Assembly: GCA_963931925.1 (NCBI GenBank)
Contig: OZ007567.1
Location: forward strand, 88,016,998 to 88,080,997
From: Onchidella celtica
Taxonomy: Eukaryota; Mollusca; Gastropoda; Systellommatophora; Onchidiidae
Direction: 5' to 3'
DNA length: 64,000 bases
A model generated the notes under the pieces. The model made no database searches and was not told the origin of the DNA. It saw nothing but the letters and a program-made list of their open reading frames with translations. A program made the position numbers and the translations under genes. How positions within the stretch are numbered: position 1 is the stretch's first letter; every line of letters begins with the position of its first letter. Shown here piece by piece: positions 10,654 through 64,000 of the stretch.

Positions 10654-11803
10654 TTTTAACACCTTAAAAATTGCTTATGGACAGTTGTGTGTGTTTGTGT
10701 GTGCGTGCGCGAGCGCGTAAGTGTGCATGTGTGTTTGTGTCGGCCGGCGTTTCCATAGATATCAGCTTATATACAGCAAGTCAGCTCATTGCTAATCACA
10801 CCCATACACACACAATCAAAAATTATACATAAGCAGGTAAATTATACGGCCAGCAATATCTTACTTAGGGGTAAGTCAGCTTTGAATTGGCCACTGTACA
10901 ATATCTCTTTGGTAGTGACCAGCTTCGATAAACAAAAAGCGTAACATGTAGGCTGAAATTTTTCGGATATAGTATAAGTCAAAACAGTAGAAAGCAAATA
11001 AAATGATCCATTTATAAAACTCTGCAGTGTCAAAAACTTGTCATGTCCACACGAAGAAATGATATTTGGGAGAATCTGATTCAGCTTCAGTTTCTATCTG
11101 TAACTGAGTACTGGATATTTTGACACATTACTTCAAGATTCTGAAAAATGATATTTTTTGTTTGTTTGGTAATTAATGGTAAAGCTGAAATCAATGGGGT
11201 GAAAGAAGACACCTTTAAGAGTAAACATCTAACTCACAAGAAACAGGATGTTTGCATGTCCTATGCTGACACTGACACCAAAAACCACCACCAACAATAA
11301 GAAAATGCACTTTTATTTCAAAACTAAGACAACGACAACATCAACTACAACAACAACAACAAAAACAACGCTCCACTTGTACAGTTCATGCTTACTGGCT
11401 GAAAGCCTGTGCGATGGACCATTTTGACCGCAATACCTGTTTTAATAGTAATGAAAGGAATATTTTCGAATGATTAAACCGATTTCGTCATAATGATAAA
11501 AACATTACCTTCACGTGTTGTCCTTTCGTTTTCCTGCTTGTTTCATTCTTCTTCTTTTCCACTGTCTATCCTACATTGCATTTCTCACCTGTATTTTTTT
11601 TTTTTTTTTTACTGCGTATAAGCCTTAGTGTGAATTATATTATTATTACATGTACTTACATATTCATTACCAATTATTCATTGTATCTCTATCTGCTGTA
11701 CAAAGACAGACTTGCGAAACGTTCTCCCCTAACTCCTCCATTGTCGTAGGTCGCAGAGATACAAAAACTTCAGTACTGATAGCATTCACGTCAAGTTAGC
11801 CTA
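10654..11803. other. Intergenic, no gene recognised
   Basis: AT-rich sequence with short GT- and CA-rich patches (10684-10740, 10800-10812), a CAA run near 11347 and a poly(T) run near 11597. No coding sequence or recognisable repeat family is seen. Confidence 0.6.
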
Positions 11804-12205
11804 CATATCCTTATGCGCGACGCGACAATGAGTCGCTCGCGATCGTCGCTCGAGACCAGTCGCGCGAAGTGTCTCCTTATGCGCTAAGATTCGCTAGCGA
11901 AAATCCGGGGTCAAGCGATGTCGCTCGATCGCCCGAGTCAAAAGTGTCTCCTTATGCGCGAGCGACGTCTCGTCGCGTGTCAAGTCGCCATGTTTGACTT
12001 TTTTCTTTGCGAGGATAGACCCAAGACCCACTACGTCAGGACGGTGCAATTCAGCACTTCCGTCCGCCGAGTCAGGAGTTTCTAAAAATAGTTCGGCGCG
12101 CACAATCATAAACACAGGCATGCTGTCATTACATGCGATTCGTCGTTCGTGTTGATCTTGGAGGAAATCCTGCACCTTATTTGTAATTACTGCAGATATA
12201 GACAA
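11804..12205. repeat. CpG-rich block with repeated ccttatgcgc motifs
   Basis: This short region is much richer in CpG than its neighbours. Cttatgcgc occurs three times, twice as gtctccttatgcgc (about 11870 and 11946), among self-complementary gagcgac/gtcgctc strings. Minus-strand positions 12205-11894 give a 103-codon frame with a somewhat protein-like composition that I do not recognise. It could be the end of a DNA transposon or a fragment of a captured gene. Confidence 0.4.
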
Positions 12206-12605
12206 TTATCAATCAAGACATTTGACACTAGTGGCTGTAAAGGAATATGATGGTAGCACAGGTGAAGGGCTGGCAAGACCTAGGACAACCTTGATAGAGA
12301 CTGTAGATTTTTTTCTGAAATTGTTTTCCAAACAGACATTGCAAAATGCGAAAGTCAAGGCAACATACGCCAGCACTTTCAAAGCAAGTTAAAACATCTA
12401 CCTTGCACACTCAAGCACAAGTATTCCAAATGCAACTGTTGCACATTGGATGATGATGTTAATTTGTTCCTGACAATTCGACTGCATCACCAGGTCAGCC
12501 TAAGAAATAGTACATCAAAACAGAAAATTTCGGGAAAGAAACTTGGAAAACTGAAGAAGCTGCCACAGAAGTAACACTTTCTTCTTCTTCTTTCGTTCAC
12601 CAAAT

Positions 12606-13107
12606 CTAAATCTGCAGATTTGTTCTTTTAAGAAAATCTATGGCTTTCTGCAGTTGTGACAGAGCACCATAGAGTTTGACATTCAGGTCGGTGGGTTTGG
12701 GCCAATATGTTTCCCGTAGTACTAAGAGGAGTGTGCAGTTCTGCAATATAATGCTCTTTGTTTTGAGGAGACTGGCTGCACTCACATTTTTATGGCCGAT
12801 GTTCCTATTTCAAACTTTGTGAACATATAGTGGTGGAGCCTATTGTGGCCAGTTCTTAGTCTGAACAATATCACTTGGTCCTCTCTGTTCAGGAGATGAT
12901 ATTTATCCTGTTGGTTTATTTTGCTGCCTTCTGTTGTTTTTGATGAGGTTTTTCTTGTTACATTAGTTTAAGAGGCACTGTGGCTGCTCCAAGCCAGAAC
13001 CCACCTTGGCCAGTTGGTCTTCTTTCTCAATGCCTGGCACTCCACAATGTGGTGGTACACAATGTGATGGTATCCACTGTATGACTATCCTGTTTCGATT
13101 TCCAAGG
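12606..13107 (-). pseudogene. Non-LTR retrotransposon remnant (RNase H end and C-terminus of the RT ORF)
   Basis: Read on the minus strand, 13107 to about 12980 gives IVIQWIPSHC, a short extra segment (VPPH), then CGVPGIEKEDQLAKVGSG. This is the classic end of the RNase H domain in Jockey-like LINEs. Further on are NREDQVILFRLRTGHNRLHH and a C-terminal part with ILQNCTLLL and LRETYWPKPTDLNVKLYG, ending in TAG at 12606-12608. Stops and frame changes between the parts show it is dead. The upstream RT is not present. Confidence 0.75.
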
Positions 13108-13225
13108 TGCGTAAAACATTTCTTCAAGTCGTTAAGCTTGCCAGCTTAAAAGGCGGTAACACTTTCAAATTTCATTATCATCAGAATATTACGGATGGAA
13201 TTTGGTGAGTTCTTGTTGTTTTTTT

Positions 13226-13526
13226 AATCGCCCATCTGATCACTTTTCCTACTTCATTACCCTTTTTCTGCTACCCTGGTTATCTCTATACTTTTCCGTA
13301 AAATTAGAAGACGTAAATTTCTCGTCTGATGTATGTGAGAACTTCATTCAAAGTTTGCATTTTGTACCCATTTATTTGTTTTAGTCATTGAAATAATCGC
13401 ACATCTGGTCTCTTTTCCTACTTCATTACTCTTGTTCGGCTACCTTGGTTATCCCTACACTTTTTCATAAGATTAGAAGATGTACAGTTCCCTTATGGTC
13501 TTGTGTATGTAAGAACTTCATTCATG
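13226..13526. repeat. Diverged tandem duplication, about 130 bp x 2
   Basis: 13226-13352 and 13393-13526 align over their length. Shared strings include tcttttcctacttcatta-like sequence, ctaccttggttatc, attagaaga and gaacttcattca. No function is evident. Confidence 0.7.
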
Positions 13527-14504
13527 TATATCACCGTGCACTACAAGTTCTGACATAGTATGCGCACCATAGGAGAGTGAATCAGTGCTGGTGGGATATC
13601 ATAAAGTTCTTGTTCTTAATTAGAAAGTGTTCCAAATTTAGAAGTGTTTTGGTAGGCATAGTTGTACCTATGGGGTTTCTTGTATCATCATCATATAATA
13701 ATGGAGCTTGGGCCCAACTTTGCGACCGCAAAGGCTTTTTTACTACGCAACGTAGAGAAATGAAACTTGGCACATGTATGTAAAATTTATTAAGCCTGTA
13801 CGTGTCGAGCTCATTTTTTCCCGAAACTCTTTACTTTTCCCAGAAATTCAGTTATAATTATCAGTTATCAATTCATGATTGCGAATACGACGTGATAATG
13901 TACTTCCGTCAATTTCGACATTTCCGCCTCTTACCGGAAATGTAAACTAGAGTTCACGATCCAGCCACGCCAAGAAAACTTTGATAGTGATACCGAGTAT
14001 AGTGTTATACAGATGAGGTGAGTGTCATTCATTCGTACCAAGAAAACTGTGCGTAAATATTTAGATCATTTTTTACGAACACATGAGCCCATGAAAAATG
14101 TTCGGTGCGCACTACTGTGCACTGTGTACTACTGTAATACTATCCTAATCTATTGATCGCCGATTTTATGTGGATGACCCAAAGTGTCTCGACATCAATG
14201 TCTTTGTGCTGATTCCTTTCGGTCTGGAGTGGTGAGCTTTGTTTTTTACCATTCGAAGAATGGGGCAGTTACTAGTCTATATAATAGGTAACTAAAATTT
14301 TGCAGTGGCTGTGATGGCAAAGCATTTTTGGGCAATGTTCCCATAGACAACTGATTGAAGAGAAGTAAATTACAGAAAAAACATCCCATATCAGAAATTC
14401 TATTGACATTTGAGTCGCCCTGCTTTTCATAGCATAAACTGTAATAAAAATTATGTATTTCGCGCCTTTAGTTCTTGTTCGTTTCAAGTCCACTTCTTGT
14501 ACAA

Positions 14505-14712
14505 CTGAGAAATTCGACTTTAAACGTTTGCGGCTTTAGTATTATGGCTAAGAGTTAGAATAAATCGGAACTGTGAAACAGCTTGAAAAATGCCACAAAC
14601 GCATTTTAAACAAGTGTCAAAGTGTGCATTTGTTATACCTCTTCCACATACCAAGAGATCTCCTGTTTTTCAGAAAGTGGAGATAGAATAAATAAGAACT
14701 AAGGTCACGGTC
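14505..14712. repeat. Dispersed repeat, copy 2 (partner of 5700-6068)
   Basis: It aligns with the SLC28-intron copy through gtttgcggctttagtatt, acgcattttaaacaag and gtgcatttgttatacctc, but lacks the insertion seen there. An unclassified interspersed repeat. Confidence 0.7.
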
Positions 14713-14904
14713 GATATGAATAGCGGCTATTACACTTCTAAATCTGTTAGCCTGATGCCATTACACATTACAATTCTGATGTTATCCTATATTTTTTAAT
14801 TGACTGTTTCTCAAGGCTGACCCTTCCACAATCCGATCACTCCAATTGTTTGACTGACACAGTGTTCAAAGTTTTCCCTGAAATAATTATCATAAGCTTA
14901 ATCC

Positions 14905-14929
14905 GGGGGGGGGGGGGGGAGGGGGGGGC
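14905..14929. repeat. Poly(G) tract
   Basis: Two long G runs separated by one A. Likely unstable and error-prone in assembly. Confidence 0.9.
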
Positions 14930-16865
14930 AGTTTTCTTCCGGAATTTTGTCCATGAAATGTGGAAAAGGGGAGGTAAAACCATGAGACGAAAATCCTAGC
15001 TCGCCTCTAATTGAAGATTCATTACCTTCTCCAAAGGGAACATGTAAATAAAATTTTAATGGTTTATGTGTGTTCCTCGCGGAGGCGACCTATCTAATTC
15101 ATTAGCTCGCCTCGATTTCTCATGATCACCTTGACTGAACAACTGAAATGCCGTCACTCGTAAATTGCACATTCCTTGTAAAATGTTTTTCGTTCATTCC
15201 ATTGCATGTAGCATTCTCATGTTGCGTTCCCCTGAGAATTCCTATCCTTCTTTTTTGGATTTTGCATACAAAACCAGCCCTTTTCTTTGCGTGAACGAAT
15301 CAAATATGTAATCTCTCCCACCATTTACTATCATTTTCTCATAGAATTAAAATATAATTTACACAAAAATGTGCTCGGTCTGAAATAACGAGATTGCTTA
15401 TTTATGACTGAAATCGGTCTACCAATTTGCATGGAAAAAAAAATATTTTCTCTGGATGCGCAATGGAATGGCAAACTGTAAGCAAAGCTTTGGTCCCGTG
15501 GCCAAAGGGGGACTGATAAGAACATTCCTGGGCACGCATACTTATTGTGATAGTATTTTTCTGGGGTGACAAGAGAGCCAAAGTGTCCAACCTGGCAAAT
15601 TTCCCCAGAATATATGAGTTGCTAGGTACACATGGCCACACATAGAGATTTCACACGTGGTTGTTTTTTTCTTTTGGAATGAGTATTTAAGCTATGAGGC
15701 TCAATCGGGGTTTGTTTGCACCCTCCATTGTTTTTTGTGTTTTTTTGAAATGGGGCGATTAGATGGTTAGGATTACGTTTGAAACGCCAACCACAAACCT
15801 TTTCTTTCGCAAAACAACCGCAGGAACTTTTTTTTTTTTGGAAGCTGACCGTAAATTATCAACAAAAAGAAATAATTACGTGAATATTAATTATTATGGG
15901 CCGCAGGTGTTTCGATTATTAACTTCATAATTTTTGTTCACGGTCTTTTGCCTTAAATTCCTTGCCAGGTCGTTGTACCTACCAAGATTTTAGTTTCTAA
16001 AGTTGTCAGCGAATAGCTTTTCGTTCAAGCCAAGAGACAACATGTAAAAATTGCCCACACATTTTTTGTTCCTTTTATTCACACTTTTTTTTCAGTCGTA
16101 AAAGTGCTTATGTTTTTTTTTTTAAAAAAAAGCATTTTCGTTTAATTGAATAAGAAAGACAAATTAAAAAAAACAAACATAACAAACCAAATTAAAACTG
16201 GCAAATATTTTCACAACTGGTAATTTTGCAGCCACCACCAGGTTTTAACGTATACAAGTAATATCGGTAGCGAAAGACTTCTTGTCACAACGTTATAAAA
16301 AACAATACATGCCAACAATATCATGGTCATCATCGTTTTCATCACCATCATCATCATTATCATCAACATTATCATCATCAGGAACAATAACAACACAACA
16401 CCCAGCAGAACAGTAACAGCAAAGACAATTTACGGTAAAAAACTATTATCGTTCTCAAATCAAAATGCATAATAACATGTAAATGTATATATACTTAATT
16501 AATGCCGTATTACCAAGACTTTATTTATGTGAAACTCATATATAATTTGTATTCCTTAGCGCTTTGCATTATCAGCCTCAAGAGTTCAGGCTAGCCGATA
16601 AAATGTTCATATTGTTCAATTATGTCAAGGGAATGTCAATAAAGATATCCTGTGAATCAGTAACATGAATACGTTATTTGTTGTCACGTTTTGATGACTT
16701 CTGTATTATTGCTTTGTCTCTGAATCTTAAGTTGGACATGTTCATTATCAGTCGTTGTCAAATATCTATTCATTGGCTTTTACATAAATATTTTATAAAA
16801 TATGCTTGCTACTGTCCCGGCGGCAATGGAACGGTGAACAAGTGAATGAGTTAGTGAGAGCGAGG
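14930..16865. other. Intergenic AT-rich sequence, no gene seen
   Basis: Numerous homopolymer A and T runs and a CAT/ATC-rich patch at about 16320-16385. That patch produces a Met-rich minus-strand frame, which is a low-complexity artefact. Nothing else is recognised. Confidence 0.6.
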
Positions 16866-16867
16866 TG

Positions 16868-16875
16868 GAGGAGAA

Positions 16876-16914
<39 letters not shown>

Positions 16915-17117
16915 GAGACTTGGGGAGATACAGAGAGAGAGAGAGAGAGAAAGAAAGAGAGCGCGCGCGCGAGAGAGAGAGAGAGACTTGGGGAGAGACA
17001 GAGAGAGAGAGAGAGAAAGAGAGACAGAGAGAGAGACTTGAGGAAAGACACAGAGAGAGAGAGAAAGAGAGACAGAGAGAGACTTGGGGAGAGACAGAGA
17101 GAAAGAAAGAGCGAGAC

Positions 17118-17206
<89 letters not shown>
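16868..17206. repeat. Compound (GA)n array with interspersed acttggggaga motifs
   Basis: GA repeats interrupted several times by gagacttggggaga-type segments (about 16915, 16985 and 17080, with a variant near 17035), ending in a pure GA run from about 17140. The Arg/Glu-rich frames here are artefacts. Confidence 0.95.
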
Positions 17207-17207
<1 letters not shown>

Positions 17208-17913
17208 GTCCTTACCTAATAATTACTGAGGCAGCATCTTCTATATCATTCATTAATATAATATCTTAAAAGGGAACAGTAATAAGCCACGTTCCCACCT
17301 CTACCATCACATAATTATTACAAGCACCACCTACTACTGCCACCATCACCACTACCATTAATACAATTGTAACTAAGAAGTTAAGGAGCATTTTCACACA
17401 TATATTGTCTTTATTGTTCATGTACCTAAGTCATCGATGTATTCTTCTCAAGCGTTATTTACATATAAGAAAAACTGGCCGTATTACAGCTTGGTTTGGA
17501 AAAAAAGATCAAGACAACGCTAACAGGTACACTAGTACAATGACGGTCCTGTAATTGATATCCACACAGAACGGAATAATAATAAAAGACAACGATTATT
17601 TCATTACTTGTAATGTATGGACAGCGAAATGAGTACATTTAAATACAAAAACCTCCGAAAACAATGCAAGAAAACGATGACCTTCACGAAATGCAACGAT
17701 TTTGAAACAAAACTTAATTGTCATTTCAGTGAAGACGCATTCTTCGGGAAAGATTTACATTCAGTAAAATGACTGAACCATTCACTTTAAACACGTTCAA
17801 GCCGTTACCGCAATAAAAGTTTATGCATCCGATTCGGACGCTCATACATTATTTGAGAGCACCAACTACTTGAAAACTGAATGGAAACTACACGATACCT
17901 GTTCTCCATTGTT

Positions 17914-18066
17914 ATGAGAGCCATGTTACACTAGCTGTGTTGTCGTGTAACCTCAGATCGTACAACTGAAGTCGACCATGGAAACCAATGGCTCTAGACA
18001 CATTGTGTTTTTGATGGGTGCTTGAGGTCGCAGACAACACAGCCAGTGTTACGTGGCTCTTACTCA
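17914..18066. mobile_element. MITE-like element with about 43-bp terminal inverted repeats
   Basis: The left arm begins atgagagccatgttacac. The right arm ends gtgttacgtggctcttactc and is its diverged reverse complement, including tgtgttgtc / gacaacaca. The interior is about 60 bp with no coding capacity. I could not define a target-site duplication. Confidence 0.6.
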
Positions 18067-19825
18067 TGCTCTTTGCTGTGGATTTTGGTGCCACTGTAAA
18101 GTACAGCATATCAGTTATAAAGCATTAAGCAAATTGAAAGGTAACACAGAGATCACATACGGTGGTGCTGGTGCTCCAGGGTCAACTGACGTATATGTGG
18201 GTTTGTAACATATTACTACTTTAACGAAAATGCGTCAAGACATCACGTAGTAACCATTTCTCATCAGCTTTGAGAGTCCAGAATGAACCATGCGAGTTCA
18301 GAGTACTCAGTTTAAACATGATATGCATTATTTGCATGTAGAGCGGCATGAAAAAGTATAAAATGATAACAATGAAGTTATGTTATGATAAAACCTCTTC
18401 CCTCCCAGAAAACGTGACGACTTGTTCTACAAAGAAAGAAATAACAGAATGACAGAAAAGAATAATGAGCCAGAAAATGAAATCGTCAAATGTAAACTAT
18501 CCAACCACGAAAATTTCAGCCGGTGATATGTGATGCCACATTATATTACATTACAGAAGAGGAAAATTAAAATATAAGTGTTTTTGTGTATAGACTGGGC
18601 TGACAAAGACGGTTTGATCGTACGAGAACTATGTTACATGTACGTACTGTAAAACTGCAACAAGGTTTAAAAGAGAAACACAATATGTAATTATACATTA
18701 CATCTAAAGCTTCATTATTTCTGCTACCATGTACATATAAGAGACCAGATGACAAACTTATGAATAGCTATCATTACGCTATAATACTTGTAGAGCATGT
18801 TCCTGTCACTACAATTAAAAAAAAAAAAAGCAGTGAGGCTGAACAAGAGATTCATGAGATTCAGACGCTTCATCACAAGGAATTCGCTCTCGCATCTAAG
18901 TATAGTTGAAGATATACTTTACACTACAAAAGCGGTGTTGTCTCAGGACTACTACGAGAAAGATCTTGACGAATGAAGAAATGCTAAATTTGGGTTGTAA
19001 AAAAAAAAAAAAAAATGAAAACTCCAAAGTAAGTCGTATTTAAGAAGTCCGATCAACGGGCCTGCATTAAAAAGAAAACACAAAACACTAAAGCCATGTC
19101 TTGTATTTGCTTTGGAAATGATAATACATAATATTACGACCTCCGTACCAAGTTCCAAAGAGCCCCTACAGGACAATTTTTCTACTTCAGATGAAATAAC
19201 TGTAAGTTGTGACCAGCAATTTACGGAGTCGTTAGTTGTATAACAATATTATTTTATTGACATGTCTTTCAAACATGAAAACTTGCTTTGGGCTTTTCAT
19301 TATATGTAGTTTTTAAGGTGAAATAATTTCTACATAGAATGTTAGGTTTTGGTTTCTACAGTGATGGTCATCACCATGACAACAGATTTCATTTGTTCCC
19401 AACACTGTAACTGACGCAACATCCCCTAACAATAACAAGATTCTATCTCACTTCTTGGCTGAACTGAATTACACAACACTTCTAAAGGCCCTCTCCTTAT
19501 GTCCCAAGTATCAAGAGGATTCGGTGTGTAATTTGTAAGTATTACAATAAAGAAAACAACAACTCATTTCATCAAAAGCTGTGAGCACATGAACTTTCAA
19601 TCATCGATTTCTCAAAAGTTCATGGAAGGGAGTAAGAACCTTGTCATTCTCTAAGGGGAGGGACAATGTCACAATGACCAATGTCCTACAATTTTATAGT
19701 ATCGTGACATCAGCATGAAGCATGGCAGGAGACACTCATGACGTAATGCTGAGGTTGACGTCAAATCAAAGATGTGGTAGGACGACTGCGTTGGGTTGTT
19801 CTGTTCTGTGCGTAAGCCTTGACGT
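18067..19825. other. Intergenic/3' UTR sequence
   Basis: No coding sequence recognised. The portion nearest 19825 is expected to be the 3' UTR of the minus-strand nAChR gene. Confidence 0.5.
19253..19258 (-). promoter_or_regulatory. Candidate poly(A) signal of the nAChR gene
   Basis: TTTATT on the plus strand is AATAAA on the minus strand, about 570 nt beyond the stop codon. Plausible by position only. Confidence 0.3.
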
Positions 19826-62007
<42,182 letters not shown>

Positions 62008-62017
62008 GAGGCGTCAT

Positions 62018-62029
62018 CTACTTGGTCAT
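62018..62029 (-). promoter_or_regulatory. Upstream ORF before the nAChR start codon
   Basis: On the minus strand ATG ACC AAG TAG lies about 10 nt upstream of the main ATG, within the same predicted exon. Such minimal uORFs can lower translation. The role here is inference only. Confidence 0.35.
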
Positions 62030-62037
62030 CTCGATAC

Positions 62038-64000
62038 CTGAAACAAAATCATAGGTTTATCACACAAATCCTCCGGCTGTATAAAGCTTTAATGCCCTTC
62101 CTTATCAGACATAAAATATAGGTACGATTTTACCAGCTGCTTTGTTTCATGACGCCTGAAGAAGCATCTTAATTGCGCCGCGGCGTGAGTTAGAGCAAAC
62201 CACACCTAGGCTTGGCGTAGATTAGACAATTGTAATTGCATTTTGACATAATCTGGTCAGGACAAGGTTAATACCTCACAAGACATGCTTATGTTACAGG
62301 GTCCAAGAGTGCTCTAGATTTAGACTAGACTAACCGAATTGTCTCAGGAACTGGAGTTTACAAGATTGATGACCCATTAAAACACAAGAGATCTTCAATC
62401 TTAACCCCCTTCCCCATCCTCTGGGTTCTGAAAATGTTTAAACTTTCACAGGTCACATTTTTCACATCAACTGTTGGCTGTTTCATGTCGTGGAGAAGAC
62501 GGGAAAAACACCTCCAAGGATTGGAAATTAGTTTCTCGTTATCGTAAAATGGGGAGAAGGGATTATGTCCCTACTCCTTGGCAGTAAATGGGATCCATTT
62601 GGGTCTGACATTGCAGGTCAGAATGTTCTAGATTTGAGGAGGGAAGGGGAAGGGAATGGGATGAAGGATCTCTTAAGGAGAGATGCTGAAAAGTACAGAT
62701 GGGTCCCTTACAAGGGGTGAGTAACAGTGTTTCTGCGAAGACAAAACTACAATGAATCTTTCACTCAAGCACTGATCATATCTTTGTAAAGAAATGAGTA
62801 AGAGATGGATTGAAATGATTGTGTATTTAAAACAGGATAATTTTATAGACTGTAGTTTTGTAGAGAATAATGTTGAGATAAAAATGTTCACGTTCAAGTC
62901 AGAACTACAGAAAGGAACATGTTGAGATGTCTTCAGGACGAATAGAACATTTCGGGACAGAGCATTCAAAGTCAACCTGTTGTCTCTAAAAGTATTTTCT
63001 ATCGCCCGTTAGGTCTCTATCACAATGTAGGTATTAATATATTAAACGATAATTCATGAAATATTTTACACTCGTTCGGATTCATCCGGCTTATCTATTT
63101 CCATTGAAGGCAACCAGTTCATCAACTGAGAATTTTGATTTGAATGTCTGAATCAGCTTGGCCAAGTTGAATCTTCCTTTGCAAAACTGCGCGCATAATC
63201 TATACCTAAGTCTGTCTCATTTGTTTCGCTAGTCTTTTTGAAATAATGGTTATGAACTTTAATTGAATGTCTGTATTCATTCTTCTCGTCTTCTATTATT
63301 CACAACAACTGCACCGGCAACATCTCTCTAGCTATTTTCTTTCTTTCTCTCCACCTTCTTCTGTTTCTTTTTCTCGCAATTTTGATGGATTAAAATTTCG
63401 AATATTTCCAAAGCATTTGGTTTTATTAGATAATTGGCACGTTTCTTAATAATCAATTAGCAGTCGTATTAGGCCTTTAACGGAAACCATCATTAATGCA
63501 GCTGATTGAACGCAATAATTCTCATCATATTTGAGCTGAATATCACGGTAGCAATTAGATGTGATTTGCCACAATAAAAGAATAAATTCTATGTCAGAAT
63601 TCCCTGACATTTTTCTCTTTGTCTTACCATTAACTCTCAGCGGCAAAATCTGTAATCGCATATTATGTATATGCAAATGGAAATCAATGTGTATTCGAAC
63701 TTTTGACGAAAGCGATCACTGCCATAGTATAATGCACACGAATCTTATAATGTCAGAATGTATAAAATATCAGTTCTTTTCCAGATATTTTTGCAGATAA
63801 TTGAAAATAAACCAGGCATAATCCTTTCTCTTAATCACAATTTTCATCCTATCCCAAATAACATTTCCTACACTACTACATACATTTTTTCTTTGTCTAA
63901 ATACTGTGTTTTATTCATCTCACTTGCTCTACTTCGTCACTTCGTGCAATCGGAATTTTGCCATGAATTCAATATAAAAGAGACAAATTTACCTCAGGCA
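62038..64000. other. Upstream of nAChR exon 1, nothing recognised except a repeat copy
   Basis: It begins with a predicted 5' UTR intron acceptor (ttttgtttcag, minus strand). The promoter and first non-coding exon should lie here or beyond but cannot be pinpointed. Otherwise AT-rich. Confidence 0.45.
62979..63064. repeat. Short dispersed repeat, copy 2
   Basis: Partner of 60809-60890, in the same orientation and about 2.1 kb away. Confidence 0.8.

Noticed and set aside
9681..10720. Two long plus-strand open frames (328 and 332 codons) with 11-residue periodicity
   Set aside because: They exist only because a 33-bp minisatellite unit is divisible by three and lacks stops in two frames. No domain or start context supports a gene.
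16806..17219. 137-codon Arg/Glu-rich plus-strand frame
   Set aside because: A translation of a (GA)n compound microsatellite.

Overview
The window is animal nuclear DNA. It is AT-rich, with large GT-AG introns, long (GA)n, (CTTT)n, (ATCC)n and (GATA)n microsatellites, and many remnants of transposons. Both cellular genes belong to metazoan families: an SLC28-type concentrative nucleoside transporter and an alpha-type nicotinic acetylcholine receptor (nAChR) subunit. The gene content and repeat style fit a lophotrochozoan, possibly a mollusc. That assignment is inference; nothing here fixes the species.

Layout. (1) Positions 1-8385, plus strand: the 3' half of an SLC28/CNT gene, with eight exons ending at 8385. 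Its start lies upstream of the window. (2) 8386-19825: the intergenic space between two convergent genes. It holds two adjacent minisatellites (53 bp x 12 and 33 bp x 28), a decayed LINE tail, a CpG-rich repeat and small inverted-repeat elements. (3) 19826-62007, minus strand: a complete nAChR subunit gene of about 42 kb. It has ten coding exons that join in frame to 484 codons plus a stop, including a 45-nt micro-exon at 43530-43574. Its introns hold most of the other features. (4) 62038-64000: nothing recognised beyond one short repeat copy.

The most striking item is a full-length LTR retrotransposon at 32168-40846, inserted antisense in the nAChR intron between exons 3 and 4. Its two 1225-bp LTRs look identical, it is flanked by a 5-bp duplication (gagac), and one uninterrupted 1473-codon ORF encodes gag and pol. 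The pol order is protease, integrase, reverse transcriptase, RNase H. The integrase therefore precedes the RT, as in Ty1/copia, although the domains are Ty3/gypsy-like. This is the arrangement known from Gmr1-type elements.

Other notable points are as follows. The transporter lacks most residues that contact nucleosides in characterised CNTs. A 30-copy, 52-bp minisatellite at 28991-30550 has grown inside the 3' coding end of a LINE. A candidate set of unrecognised coding segments lies on the minus strand at 23050-23670. A near-perfect long hairpin sits in the last SLC28 intron. The two cellular genes have no evident functional link; they are simply convergent neighbours.
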